This document shows positions 1 to 5,642 of a DNA stretch of 7,599 nucleotides, in pieces. The notes beneath the pieces are model-generated. The model saw only the letters and a list, made by a program, of their open reading frames with translations. It made no database searches and had not been told where the DNA came from. This DNA is from Victivallaceae bacterium. Lineage in GTDB: Bacteria; Verrucomicrobiota; Lentisphaeria; Victivallales; Victivallaceae. The position numbers and the translations under genes were made by a program. Location: positions 1 to 7,599 of the forward strand of contig JAQUOK010000131.1 of NCBI GenBank assembly GCA_028717165.1. The letters run 5' to 3'. The number at the start of each line of letters is the position of its first letter. Positions within the stretch are counted from its first letter, which is position 1.

Positions 1-125
1 AAACATCAATAAAAACGTTTTTAAAATTACGGAAAATCCATAGGATTTTCTCGTCGTCCAGGGCCTGGCCTGGTCGTGGTCCGGCGGCGAACCGCTGGAC
101 GCGCAAAGCCCGCCTTAATATTTAG
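1..125. other. GC-rich block with inverted repeats; no convincing gene
   Basis: This edge segment is AT-rich at 1-50 and sharply GC-rich at 51-114. It holds a 14-bp palindrome TAAAAACGTTTTTA (10-23), a perfect 8-bp stem GAAAATCC/GGATTTTC around a 3-nt loop (32-50), and a 7-bp stem CGTCCAG (55-61) with CTGGACG (95-101). A rightward frame is open from the edge through 3-122 and stops at TAG 123-125. It could be the last 40 codons of a gene entering from the left, but the opposite strand is also open here and the sequence is arginine/tryptophan-rich and low in complexity, so I do not call a gene. A dispersed repeat or structured RNA is an equally good explanation. Confidence 0.3.
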
Positions 126-130
126 TCGTT

Positions 131-164
131 ACTGAACCCCCCTTCTAAATAATTAGAGTTCAGT
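131..164. repeat. Bipartite inverted repeat (12 bp of stem)
   Basis: ACTGAAC (131-137) is perfectly complementary to GTTCAGT (158-164). Inside it, TCTAA (144-148) pairs with TTAGA (153-157) around an ATAA loop. The two stems stack with a one-sided six-nucleotide bulge, CCCCCT (138-143). It lies about 100 nt past the recombinase stop codon. Neither strand has a proper T-tract right after it, so it is not a standard terminator. It may be an mRNA 3'-end structure or part of a repeat element. Confidence 0.4.
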
Positions 165-196
165 CACTTATTTTATCAAACGCCGGTTTTTTATTG

Positions 197-212
197 CAAG
201 CTTTTCAGCTTG
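197..212. repeat. Small perfect hairpin downstream of the recombinase gene
   Basis: CAAGCT (197-202) pairs with AGCTTG (207-212) around a TTTC loop. It starts 52 nt beyond the recombinase stop codon at 265. Read leftward, as the recombinase mRNA would be, the stem is followed by CAATAAAAAACC instead of a U-run, so it is at best a weak or factor-dependent 3' end. Read rightward it is followed by TTCTT. Confidence 0.35.
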
Positions 213-264
213 TTCTTAAAAAGTTGCCCCTTTCCCCAAAATAAAGCGCCCGTCCGATTACTTT

Positions 265-1158
265 CTATCCGCGCGGATGAAAGCGGCGGTGCACGGCAAG
301 CAGCTGCTTCTGGTTGACGTGGGTGTAAATCTGCGTCGTGCTGATGTCCGCGTGTCCCAGCATTTCCTGTATCACCCTTAAGTCGGCGCCGTTTTCCAGC
401 AGGTGGCTGGCGAAGGAATGCCGCAGGGTGTGCGGATATATATTTTTACTGATACCGGCGATCTTCGCCGCTTCCTTGACGATATTCCAGATCCATTCCC
501 GGTTAAGTTTTCTGCCGCTTCTGGACAGGAACAGGGTAGCTTCCATGGGATTTCTGACCAGTTGCGGGCGGACTTCCGCCAAATAGCGGCCAAGCAGGCG
601 CAGGGCGGTTCCGCCGACCGGTACCAGGCGTTCTTTGCCGCCTTTGCCTTTTACCCGGATGGTTTCGTCGTCGAATTTGACCGAGCCGACCGTAAGCGAA
701 GCGGTTTCCGAAACCCTCAGGCCGCAGGCGTAAATTATTTCCAGTATCGTCCGGTTGCGGAAGGCAAACAGGTCTTTGCCGCTGCGCGGGAAAGCGTTCA
801 GCAGGGCGTCAACTTCTTCCGAACTTAGAAAGTCCGGCAAAAGCTGCCAGAGCTTGGGGGAATCCATTACATTGGTTATGTCCCTGGAAATGATTTTTTC
901 CTGAAACATGAAACGGAAGAACATTTTTATCGCGACGAGGCGTCGCGCCAGAGTCGCGGTTTCCATTCCGGCATCTTTAAGTTCCGCGAGGTAATCGTGA
1001 ATATAGATACGCCGGATATCGTTAAAGGATTTTGTGTCCTTTTCCTCAAGCCAGGCGATAAAATGGTTCAAGTCGGAACCGTAAGCGGACACGGTATTTG
1101 CGCTCAAAGCCCGTTCCAGAGCCAGATAAGCCAGGAATTGTTCCAATGCTTCCCGCAT
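265..1158 (-). CDS. xerD: Tyrosine recombinase, XerD-like
   Basis: Site-specific tyrosine recombinase of 297 residues. Xer proteins cut and rejoin DNA at the dif site to resolve chromosome dimers at cell division, usually as a XerC-XerD pair in the cytoplasm. The N-terminal SAM-like core-binding domain covers about residues 1-95 and the catalytic domain about 108-290. All catalytic residues are visible: Arg148 (CGLRVSE), Lys172 (KGKGGKE), His243 and Arg246 (HTLRHSFASHLL), His269 (LGH) and nucleophile Tyr278 (IYTHV). Length and residue numbering almost match E. coli XerD, hence XerD rather than XerC, though sequence alone cannot exclude XerC or XerA. The ATG start has a strong GGGAGG at 1163-1168. 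The gene lies 27 nt behind thrC on the same strand and is probably cotranscribed. No integron, phage or transposon genes are adjacent, which favours the housekeeping role. Confidence 0.93.
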   Translation of the reverse strand: MREALEQFLAYLALERALSANTVSAYGSDLNHFIAWLEEKDTKSFNDIRRIYIHDYLAELKDAGMETATLARRLVAIKMFFRFMFQEKIISRDITNVMDSPKLWQLLPDFLSSEEVDALLNAFPRSGKDLFAFRNRTILEIIYACGLRVSETASLTVGSVKFDDETIRVKGKGGKERLVPVGGTALRLLGRYLAEVRPQLVRNPMEATLFLSRSGRKLNREWIWNIVKEAAKIAGISKNIYPHTLRHSFASHLLENGADLRVIQEMLGHADISTTQIYTHVNQKQLLAVHRRFHPRG

Positions 1159-1162
1159 ATGA

Positions 1163-1181
1163 CCTCCCGTTTTGCAAACGG
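1163..1181 (-). promoter_or_regulatory. Hairpin abutting the recombinase ribosome binding site
   Basis: On the leftward strand, CCGTTT-GCA-AAACGG (1181-1167) forms a perfect 6-bp stem with a 3-nt loop. Its 3' arm runs into the Shine-Dalgarno GGGAGG (1168-1163), sharing the last G or two. It sits in the 27-nt gap between thrC and the recombinase gene and could tune translation of the second gene. On the other strand the same hairpin is followed by ATTTTTA and looks like a short terminator, but no rightward gene precedes it. Confidence 0.3.
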
Positions 1182-1185
1182 ATTT

Positions 1186-2466
1186 TTATGAGAGCGCCTT
1201 CCTTACCGCCTCGACACTTGCTTCGATCAGCAGCGGGGCGTTGGCATAGTTGCCTTTAATGCCCATGGACCCGAGTTCGTCTTTGTGATAGCCGATAACC
1301 GCGTCAGGGTCCTTCAGAATATTGCCGGTCAGGATGCCGACAACGGTTTCATCCGGCTTGATCACGCCGGCTTCCACGAGTTTTTTCGCCCCGGCGACGG
1401 AACAGCAGGACGCCGGTTCGGCGCCGATACCGGCGGCGTCAACCATGGCTTTGGCGTCCATTATTTCCTGTTCGGTAACGTCTTCGACGATGCCGTTCGA
1501 CCATTTTATGCCGCGCAGGGATTTTTCCCAGGAAACCGGATTCCCGATCTTAATCGCGGTAGCGATGGTTTCGGGATCCTTGACCGGTTCGAATTTCGAG
1601 CCTTCTTTCCACATTCTGGACAGCGGCGCCGAACCCGCGGCCTGAATCACCGCGATACGCGGGATCCTGTCAATAATGCCGAGTTCATACAATTCCTGCA
1701 TACCCTTGCTCAGAGCCGAATTGTTGCCCAGGTTGCCGCCGGGAATTACAAACCAGTCCGGCACTTTCCAGTCAAGCTGCTGGACGACCTCGAAACCGAT
1801 CGCTTTCTGGCCTTCGATGCGGAACGGGTTGATCGAATTGACCAGGTAAATATTCAGTTCGCGGCAAACCTCCTGCACCAGTTCCATTGCGTCGTCGAAA
1901 TTACCGGCTATTTGCAGGGTTTTGCCGCCGAAAGCGAGGGCCTGGGCGAGTTTGCCGTAGGCTATTTTGCCTTCCGGGATGAAAATCACCGAACGCATCC
2001 CGGCAATTGCCGCATAGGAAGACATGCTGGCGCTGGTATTCCCGGTACTGGCGCAGGCGACGGAATCGGCATTGTAGAATTTCGCCGCGCTGACCCCGCA
2101 GGTCATGCCGCGGTCTTTGAAACTGCCGGTCGGGTTTTCGCCTTCGTGTTTGAGCAAAAAGTTTTTCAGTCCGGCGTATTCTCCGGCTTTGCCCGCTTCA
2201 TAAAGACGGGTGTTGCCTTCCTGCCGGGTAACGATACAACTCTCGTCGCAGTCAAAAATAAGTTCCTTGTAACGCCAGACGCCGGAGGCGTAAATTCCGC
2301 GTTTGGTTCCCCAGCGGTCTTCCCAGAGCTGTTTCAGTTCCCGGCCGTCAACCGCTGACAAATCTCGCCGCATATCAAGCGTGCCGCCGCACGTACAGTT
2401 ATAGCGTACTTCCTCTAAATCATATTTCTTATTGCAGCGGATACATTCAAGCCAGGATTCTATCAT
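1186..2466 (-). CDS. thrC: Threonine synthase
   Basis: Threonine synthase, 426 residues: the PLP-dependent enzyme that converts O-phosphohomoserine and water to L-threonine and phosphate, the last step of threonine biosynthesis in the cytoplasm. The N-terminus carries a zinc-ribbon-like set of cysteines (Cys8, Cys11, Cys24, Cys26), typical of one class of bacterial and archaeal threonine synthases. The fold-type II PLP core follows: NPTGSFKDRG (111-120) with PLP-binding Lys117, STGNTSAS (140-147), and the phosphate-cradle motif GGNLGN (243-248). The C-terminal part contains GIGAEPASCCSVAG (346-359), and LTGN (379-382) near the end of the fold. The ATG at 2466 has GGAG at 2477-2480, ten nt away. 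It is the first gene of a leftward pair with the recombinase gene. Neither homoserine kinase nor homoserine dehydrogenase is in the window, so the pathway genes are not clustered here. Paralogous PLP lyases are unlikely given the combined motifs. Confidence 0.95.
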   Translation of the reverse strand: MIESWLECIRCNKKYDLEEVRYNCTCGGTLDMRRDLSAVDGRELKQLWEDRWGTKRGIYASGVWRYKELIFDCDESCIVTRQEGNTRLYEAGKAGEYAGLKNFLLKHEGENPTGSFKDRGMTCGVSAAKFYNADSVACASTGNTSASMSSYAAIAGMRSVIFIPEGKIAYGKLAQALAFGGKTLQIAGNFDDAMELVQEVCRELNIYLVNSINPFRIEGQKAIGFEVVQQLDWKVPDWFVIPGGNLGNNSALSKGMQELYELGIIDRIPRIAVIQAAGSAPLSRMWKEGSKFEPVKDPETIATAIKIGNPVSWEKSLRGIKWSNGIVEDVTEQEIMDAKAMVDAAGIGAEPASCCSVAGAKKLVEAGVIKPDETVVGILTGNILKDPDAVIGYHKDELGSMGIKGNYANAPLLIEASVEAVRKALS

Positions 2467-2494
2467 ATTTTTATCGCTCCGGAATATTTGTCTA

Positions 2495-2512
2495 TTAACT
2501 TTACAGAGTTAA
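2495..2512. promoter_or_regulatory. 18-bp inverted repeat, possible operator or 5'-UTR stem
   Basis: TTAACT (2495-2500) and AGTTAA (2507-2512) are perfect inverted arms around TTACAG. The element lies 29 nt upstream of the thrC start, inside the divergent intergenic region. Dimeric regulators bind such sites, and in RNA it would be an A/U-rich stem in the thrC leader. Further TTAAC words occur at 2528-2532 and 2547-2551. No protein known to bind it can be named from sequence. Confidence 0.4.
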
Positions 2513-2536
2513 ATAACCTAGCAGAAATTAACAAAA

Positions 2537-2564
2537 AATAAAGTCTTTAACGGGAAACTTGCAA
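2537..2564 (-). promoter_or_regulatory. Possible leftward promoter for thrC
   Basis: On the leftward strand, TTGCAA (2564-2559) and TTTATT (2542-2537) are separated by 16 nt and each match four of six sigma-70 consensus bases. This would start the thrC transcript roughly 65 nt upstream of its ATG, with the inverted repeat at 2495-2512 in the leader. The region is AT-rich, so chance matches are likely. Confidence 0.28.
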
Positions 2565-2586
2565 TTATTTTTTCTCATTCTAAATT
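2559..2586 (+). promoter_or_regulatory. Possible rightward promoter for the DUF3592 operon
   Basis: TTGCAA (2559-2564) and TAAATT (2581-2586) are spaced by 16 nt, each matching four of six sigma-70 consensus bases. The transcript would start near 2593, leaving a short leader before the ribosome binding site at 2600. The palindromic TTGCAA could serve as the -35 box in both directions, so the two promoters would compete. Prediction from consensus only. Confidence 0.3.
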
Positions 2587-2599
2587 AGAGAAAACAAAA

Positions 2600-2603
2600 G
2601 AGG
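2600..2603 (+). promoter_or_regulatory. Ribosome binding site fixing the start at 2609
   Basis: GAGG at 2600-2603 is five nt before the ATG at 2609. The in-frame GTG at 2603 overlaps this motif and would have no room for its own Shine-Dalgarno, so ATG 2609 is the start. Confidence 0.75.
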
Positions 2604-2608
2604 TGTTC

Positions 2609-4336
2609 ATGCGGGTAAATTCAAATATAAGTTCCAATCCCGAAACGCTTGGCGGCAAATTGATATTGACCGTGTTCTTTTCCGTATTCTTTTTTGCCGG
2701 TCTGTTTTTTCTGGTGTTCATGACAATGGAATTCTATAACAGTTGCACCCCTTATTTCTGGGATGAAACCCCATGCACAATAACTTCATCAAAAGTAATC
2801 GAACCCGCAAATCCTTCATCCGAACCGAAATTCGAAGTGCAGTACAAATACCGCTATAAAAACAAATCTTATACTTGCGGCAATTTTTCCGGTAAAGGCA
2901 ATTTTTCCCAGAACGCCAGACGCCGGCAACATAAATATCCGAAAGGCTCGAAAGCAAAATGCTACGTGAATCCGTCAAATCCGCATTATGCCGTTATTTA
3001 TAGAAAAATACAATGGTTTTTGCTGGGATTTTCCATCCTGCCGCTGATATTCGTCGCAATCGGAGCGGGGTTAATTTACCTGACCTGGAAAAAAACCATC
3101 CCTGAAAAAAAATACGGCGCGGCTGCCGTAAAAAATACCGCGGAAAAAGGCCGGAAAGTTTTTCTCCCTTTGTTTTTCTCTCTGTTTTTCCTGGCCGGAA
3201 GCGGTTTCGGCTGGATGCTGGTCGGACGTCCGCTGCTGAAAATACAGGCATCTGAAAACTGGCCGAAAGTTCCCTGCCGGATAGTTTTCAGCCGCGTAAA
3301 GGTATCCCGCAGCGATAAGAGTACAAGCTATAGGGTTGATATTACTTTCAAATATGAATTCAAAGGAATTGAATATGTCGGCGGCGCTTATGATTTCATG
3401 GCCGGATCGGACAGCAACTGCCAGTCAAAGCACCAGGTAGTCACCCTTTATCCTCCGGGTAAAAAGACTTATTGTTATGTTAACCCCGAAGACCCGACAG
3501 AAGCAGTAATTTCAAGGGAATATAATGCTTCGTGGTGGCTGGCGGCGATACCGGCGGTTTTCATGCTGGTCGGGGCCGGAGGAGTGATCGGCGCGCTGAT
3601 GAAGAAAAAGAAAAAACATGTTTATTCGCCCGCCGTTGAAGAATCCGTTCCGGATTTTGTTGCCCCGACCGGCGAAACGGTTTTAAAAATTAAGTCTTCA
3701 ACGTTGAGGAATTTTATCGGAGCGGTTTTTGTCGCTTTGTTGTGGAATGGTATTGTTTCACTTTTCATCGGGGTTGCGGTGAAGAATTGGAAAACGGGCA
3801 ATATCGAATGGTTTTTGATTATTTTCATGATTCCTTTCGCGCTTATCGGACTGGCACTGATCGGCGCGGTAATTTATTGTTTCGTTGCGCTTTTCAATTC
3901 CAGAGTGACGGTTACCATCAGCAACCCCCGTCCGCAGCCGGGCGAAAAACTTACCCTCGGCTGGAAAGTCATTAACGCCGCTTCCGTGGACAAGCTCGAA
4001 ATTTTTCTGAAAGGTGAGGAAAGCGCCACCTATCAGACCCATGGCAAAAACAACAGCGCTCAAACCCGGAAAAGCACTTTTGAGCTGCTGAAACTGCTGG
4101 ATACTGAAAACCGCGAAGCCATTCATATAGGCCGTACCCAGTTTACTGTTCCGCGTGAAACAATGCATTCCTTTGACGGCGAACATAACAAGATCCAATG
4201 GCAGATAGTTCTGCACGGCGTTATAAAACGGCGGCCGGATATTAATTGCGAATACCCGATAACGGTTATGCCGTTTACTCGGGAAGCTCTGCACAAACTT
4301 TTGCGTTCTGCGGAAAACGGAGGCGAAAATGGATAA
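2609..4336 (+). CDS. Six-helix membrane protein with two DUF3592-like loops and a beta-rich cytoplasmic tail
   Basis: A 575-residue membrane protein of unknown function, resembling DUF3592 proteins. Hydrophobic segments lie near residues 17-40, 135-160, 185-207, 309-331, 369-391 and 401-430. Lysine-rich stretches follow helices 2 (TWKK) and 4 (MKKKKKH); by the positive-inside rule the two large loops (about 42-134 and 208-308) face outward and the tail inward. The loops are diverged copies: each has a W...PC start, a YKY/FKYEF strand, a YP-GKK/YPKGSK turn, then CYVNP and AVI-R just before a helix. The tail (about 433-575) is beta-rich, with PGEKLTLGWKV and SFDGEHNKIQWQIVLHG, ending EYPITVMP before a short helix. 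It is the first gene of a rightward pair, overlapping the next by 8 nt. The DUF3592 assignment is from memory of the family pattern; no catalytic motif is visible and the function cannot be stated. Confidence 0.85.
   Translation: MRVNSNISSNPETLGGKLILTVFFSVFFFAGLFFLVFMTMEFYNSCTPYFWDETPCTITSSKVIEPANPSSEPKFEVQYKYRYKNKSYTCGNFSGKGNFSQNARRRQHKYPKGSKAKCYVNPSNPHYAVIYRKIQWFLLGFSILPLIFVAIGAGLIYLTWKKTIPEKKYGAAAVKNTAEKGRKVFLPLFFSLFFLAGSGFGWMLVGRPLLKIQASENWPKVPCRIVFSRVKVSRSDKSTSYRVDITFKYEFKGIEYVGGAYDFMAGSDSNCQSKHQVVTLYPPGKKTYCYVNPEDPTEAVISREYNASWWLAAIPAVFMLVGAGGVIGALMKKKKKHVYSPAVEESVPDFVAPTGETVLKIKSSTLRNFIGAVFVALLWNGIVSLFIGVAVKNWKTGNIEWFLIIFMIPFALIGLALIGAVIYCFVALFNSRVTVTISNPRPQPGEKLTLGWKVINAASVDKLEIFLKGEESATYQTHGKNNSAQTRKSTFELLKLLDTENREAIHIGRTQFTVPRETMHSFDGEHNKIQWQIVLHGVIKRRPDINCEYPITVMPFTREALHKLLRSAENGGENG
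4319..4323 (+). promoter_or_regulatory. Ribosome binding site inside the upstream gene
   Basis: GGAGG lies five nt before ATG 4329, within the last codons of the membrane-protein gene. With the 8-nt overlap of stop and start it points to translational coupling of the two proteins. Confidence 0.75.
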
Positions 4337-4748
4337 AATATCGCTAATGTTAAGAGACGGCAGAACCAGTTACCGTCCCGGCGGGAAAATCCGCGGGGAA
4401 GTGGAATGGGATTTGAGTCGGGATGTGCGGGATATAACAATTAACATTTTCTGGTACACCGGGGGAGTCGGGGATCAGGACTCGGAAGCAGCCGTGAGCG
4501 AAAAAATAGATATGCCGATGCAGAACGGCCGCCGGAGCTTTGAAATGGAGCTTCCGATGGCGCCTTACAGTTACAGCGGCCGGATCACGTCGCTGAAATG
4601 GGCGGTCGAGGCAAGCGTATCAGATGAAGTCAAAGACGTGAAAGAATTCAGCATAACCCCGGACAACCGGGAAATAGTCCTGCCGGAAGTAAAAGAGCAA
4701 ATTCCGAATATCAAAAAATTCCTGCAAAGTTTCGGGAAAAAACGGTAA
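4329..4748 (+). CDS. Small soluble beta-rich (arrestin-like?) partner protein
   Basis: A 139-residue protein of unknown function with no signal peptide or membrane segment, so probably cytoplasmic. The pattern is alternating beta strands: ISLML-, SYRPGGKIRGEVEW (about 14-27), VRDITINIFWYT, a FEMELPM strand, GRITSLKWAVEASV, then EFSITPDN, with a charged tail ending in KKR. The start SYRPGGKIRGEVEW followed by a long beta-sandwich is reminiscent of arrestin-type domains; this is a pattern judgement, not a search result. The same order of motifs occurs in the tail of the upstream membrane protein (PGEKLTLGWKV, then IQWQIVLHG, then EYPITV), so the two may be homologous domains, one tethered and one free. 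It overlaps the upstream gene by 8 nt (ATGGATAA) and has its own GGAGG, so the products are probably made together and may interact. No catalytic residues are recognisable. Confidence 0.85.
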   Translation: MDKISLMLRDGRTSYRPGGKIRGEVEWDLSRDVRDITINIFWYTGGVGDQDSEAAVSEKIDMPMQNGRRSFEMELPMAPYSYSGRITSLKWAVEASVSDEVKDVKEFSITPDNREIVLPEVKEQIPNIKKFLQSFGKKR

Positions 4749-4778
4749 GGAGTTGTGAAGAAATAAGTGGAACTTTAT

Positions 4779-4793
4779 CCTGAGGGTATCAGG
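4779..4793. repeat. Short hairpin after the rightward operon
   Basis: CCTGA (4779-4783) pairs with TCAGG (4789-4793) around GGGTA, beginning 31 nt past the stop codon of the small protein gene. It is followed by GAGAAATTTT, so it lacks the immediate U-run of a strong terminator. It may still mark the 3' end of the rightward transcript. Confidence 0.3.
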
Positions 4794-4806
4794 GAGAAAT
4801 TTTGGA

Positions 4807-4854
4807 TTCGCCGGTGAGGAGCAAAGCCGCAGCGCTTTGTAACGAAGCGGCGGA
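4807..4854. repeat. Nested stem-loop element in the convergent intergenic region
   Basis: An outer stem TTCGCCG (4807-4813) pairs with CGGCGGA (4848-4854), seven pairs including one G-T. An inner perfect stem CAAAGC (4822-4827)/GCTTTG (4834-4839) closes a CGCAGC loop. The stems are separated by a symmetrical internal loop of eight nt on each side. The element is GC-rich against AT-rich flanks and has no T-run after it, so it looks more like an intergenic repeat unit or a structured RNA than a terminator. No copy was found elsewhere in this window. Confidence 0.45.
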
Positions 4855-4948
4855 GCCGAAAGTGCCCCTGAGACGCCAGTAGAAAGTTTCAGTTATTTTT
4901 GAATGACTCCTAAAGTGGGGACGCACTGTTTCAGCCATGAAATTGTCA

Positions 4949-4960
4949 ATTACGCGTAAT
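4949..4960. promoter_or_regulatory. 12-bp perfect palindrome
   Basis: ATTACGCGTAAT is fully self-complementary. It lies between two converging operons, away from any gene start, so a repressor operator is unlikely. It may be a protein-binding site of another kind or chance. Confidence 0.25.
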
Positions 4961-4966
4961 AAATTC

Positions 4967-5003
4967 AGGCAGCCGAAAATCTTTGTCGCGGAGCAGGCTG
5001 CTT
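4967..5003 (-). terminator. Possible terminator of the clpA-methyltransferase operon
   Basis: Read leftward, AAGCAGCC (5003-4996) pairs with GGCTGCCT (4974-4967), eight pairs including one G-U, with a 21-nt loop, and is followed by GAATTTATT. It begins seven nt after the methyltransferase stop codon, the right place for a terminator. The long loop and interrupted U-run make it a weak candidate. Confidence 0.35.
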
Positions 5004-5010
5004 CTATAGA

Positions 5011-5637
5011 TTAAATCTTCCGCCCGGTTATCAGGAACAACGGATATGAACGGCTTGTTCCGTCTTCTTTCCGGCGCACATGGTATGCGGCGGTTTTGCT
5101 GGAAATATTCTCGAACCCCGCGGCTCGAAGCAGAGTTTCGAGGTAATCCCTGGAAAAACCGTTATGGGGTACGTTTACTTCGCTGTTTTGGTGAAAAGAA
5201 CCGTCTTCCTGATCCAGGTCGATGAGGGCGATGCAGCCGCCGTTTTTGATGATCCCGCCGAAAATTTTTATCAGGCTTTCGACGTCTCCAATGTGATGCA
5301 GAGTAAGAGTCGTAAACAGGAAATCAAAGGATTTTTTCCCGAAAGTGTTTTCATCCAGCATAGCGCAGCGGGAGTTTATATTTCGAGGCATACCCGGAGA
5401 GTTCAACTTTCTTTCCAACTCCCGGATCATCCCGGCAGAAGCGTCAAGACAGGTTATTTCCCCGACCTTGTCGGAAAGCAGCAGAGCCATAAGCCCGGTT
5501 CCGCAACCGAAATCCAGACAGCGCCAGTTTTTCTGCAGGGGGAGCCTGGCGCTGACGGCCTGCGCGAGTTTCCGGTGAAGTTCGAGTCGGTCAGGGTTCA
5601 GATCCCATTGTGCGGCCTTCAGATCAAAAAACGTCAT
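5011..5637 (-). CDS. Class I SAM-dependent methyltransferase
   Basis: A soluble Rossmann-fold methyltransferase of 208 residues from ATG 5637. Motif I, LDFGCGTG (residues 41-48), binds S-adenosylmethionine; the acidic end of strand 2 is Asp65 (ITCLDAS). The motif IV region reads FDFLFTTLTLHHI (104-116) and a later strand reads GCIALIDLDQEDGSFH (134-149). This is the Methyltransf_11/25 type acting on small molecules or unknown acceptors; the substrate cannot be read from sequence. A TTG nine nt upstream (5646) would overlap the clpA stop by four nt (TTGA) and add three residues. I prefer the ATG, which follows the clpA stop by five nt, but no good Shine-Dalgarno precedes either, so translation probably relies on coupling to clpA. 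Placement directly behind clpA suggests cotranscription, not necessarily shared function. Confidence 0.88.
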   Translation of the reverse strand: MTFFDLKAAQWDLNPDRLELHRKLAQAVSARLPLQKNWRCLDFGCGTGLMALLLSDKVGEITCLDASAGMIRELERKLNSPGMPRNINSRCAMLDENTFGKKSFDFLFTTLTLHHIGDVESLIKIFGGIIKNGGCIALIDLDQEDGSFHQNSEVNVPHNGFSRDYLETLLRAAGFENISSKTAAYHVRRKEDGTSRSYPLFLITGRKI

Positions 5638-5642
5638 TGTAT

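Noticed and set aside
131..164. dif or att recombination site next to xerD
   Set aside because: The inverted arms are 20 nt apart instead of about 6, and the sequence does not resemble the usual dif arms.
265..1158. Recombinase as part of an integron, phage or transposon
   Set aside because: No attachment repeats, cassette genes or other mobile genes are visible beside it, and residue positions match the housekeeping XerD type.
1285..2358. Long rightward open frame (357 codons) antisense to thrC
   Set aside because: It lies wholly within thrC, which has full catalytic motifs. The translation has no recognisable domain, is rich in Phe, Gly and Arg as antisense frames of such genes often are, and has no convincing ribosome binding site.
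2603..2608. GTG start at 2603 for the membrane-protein gene
   Set aside because: The GTG overlaps the GAGG ribosome binding site, which is well spaced for ATG 2609.
4742..4766. Tiny reading frame after GGAG just past the small protein's stop
   Set aside because: The candidate start is followed within two codons by a TAA stop, so nothing meaningful could be encoded.
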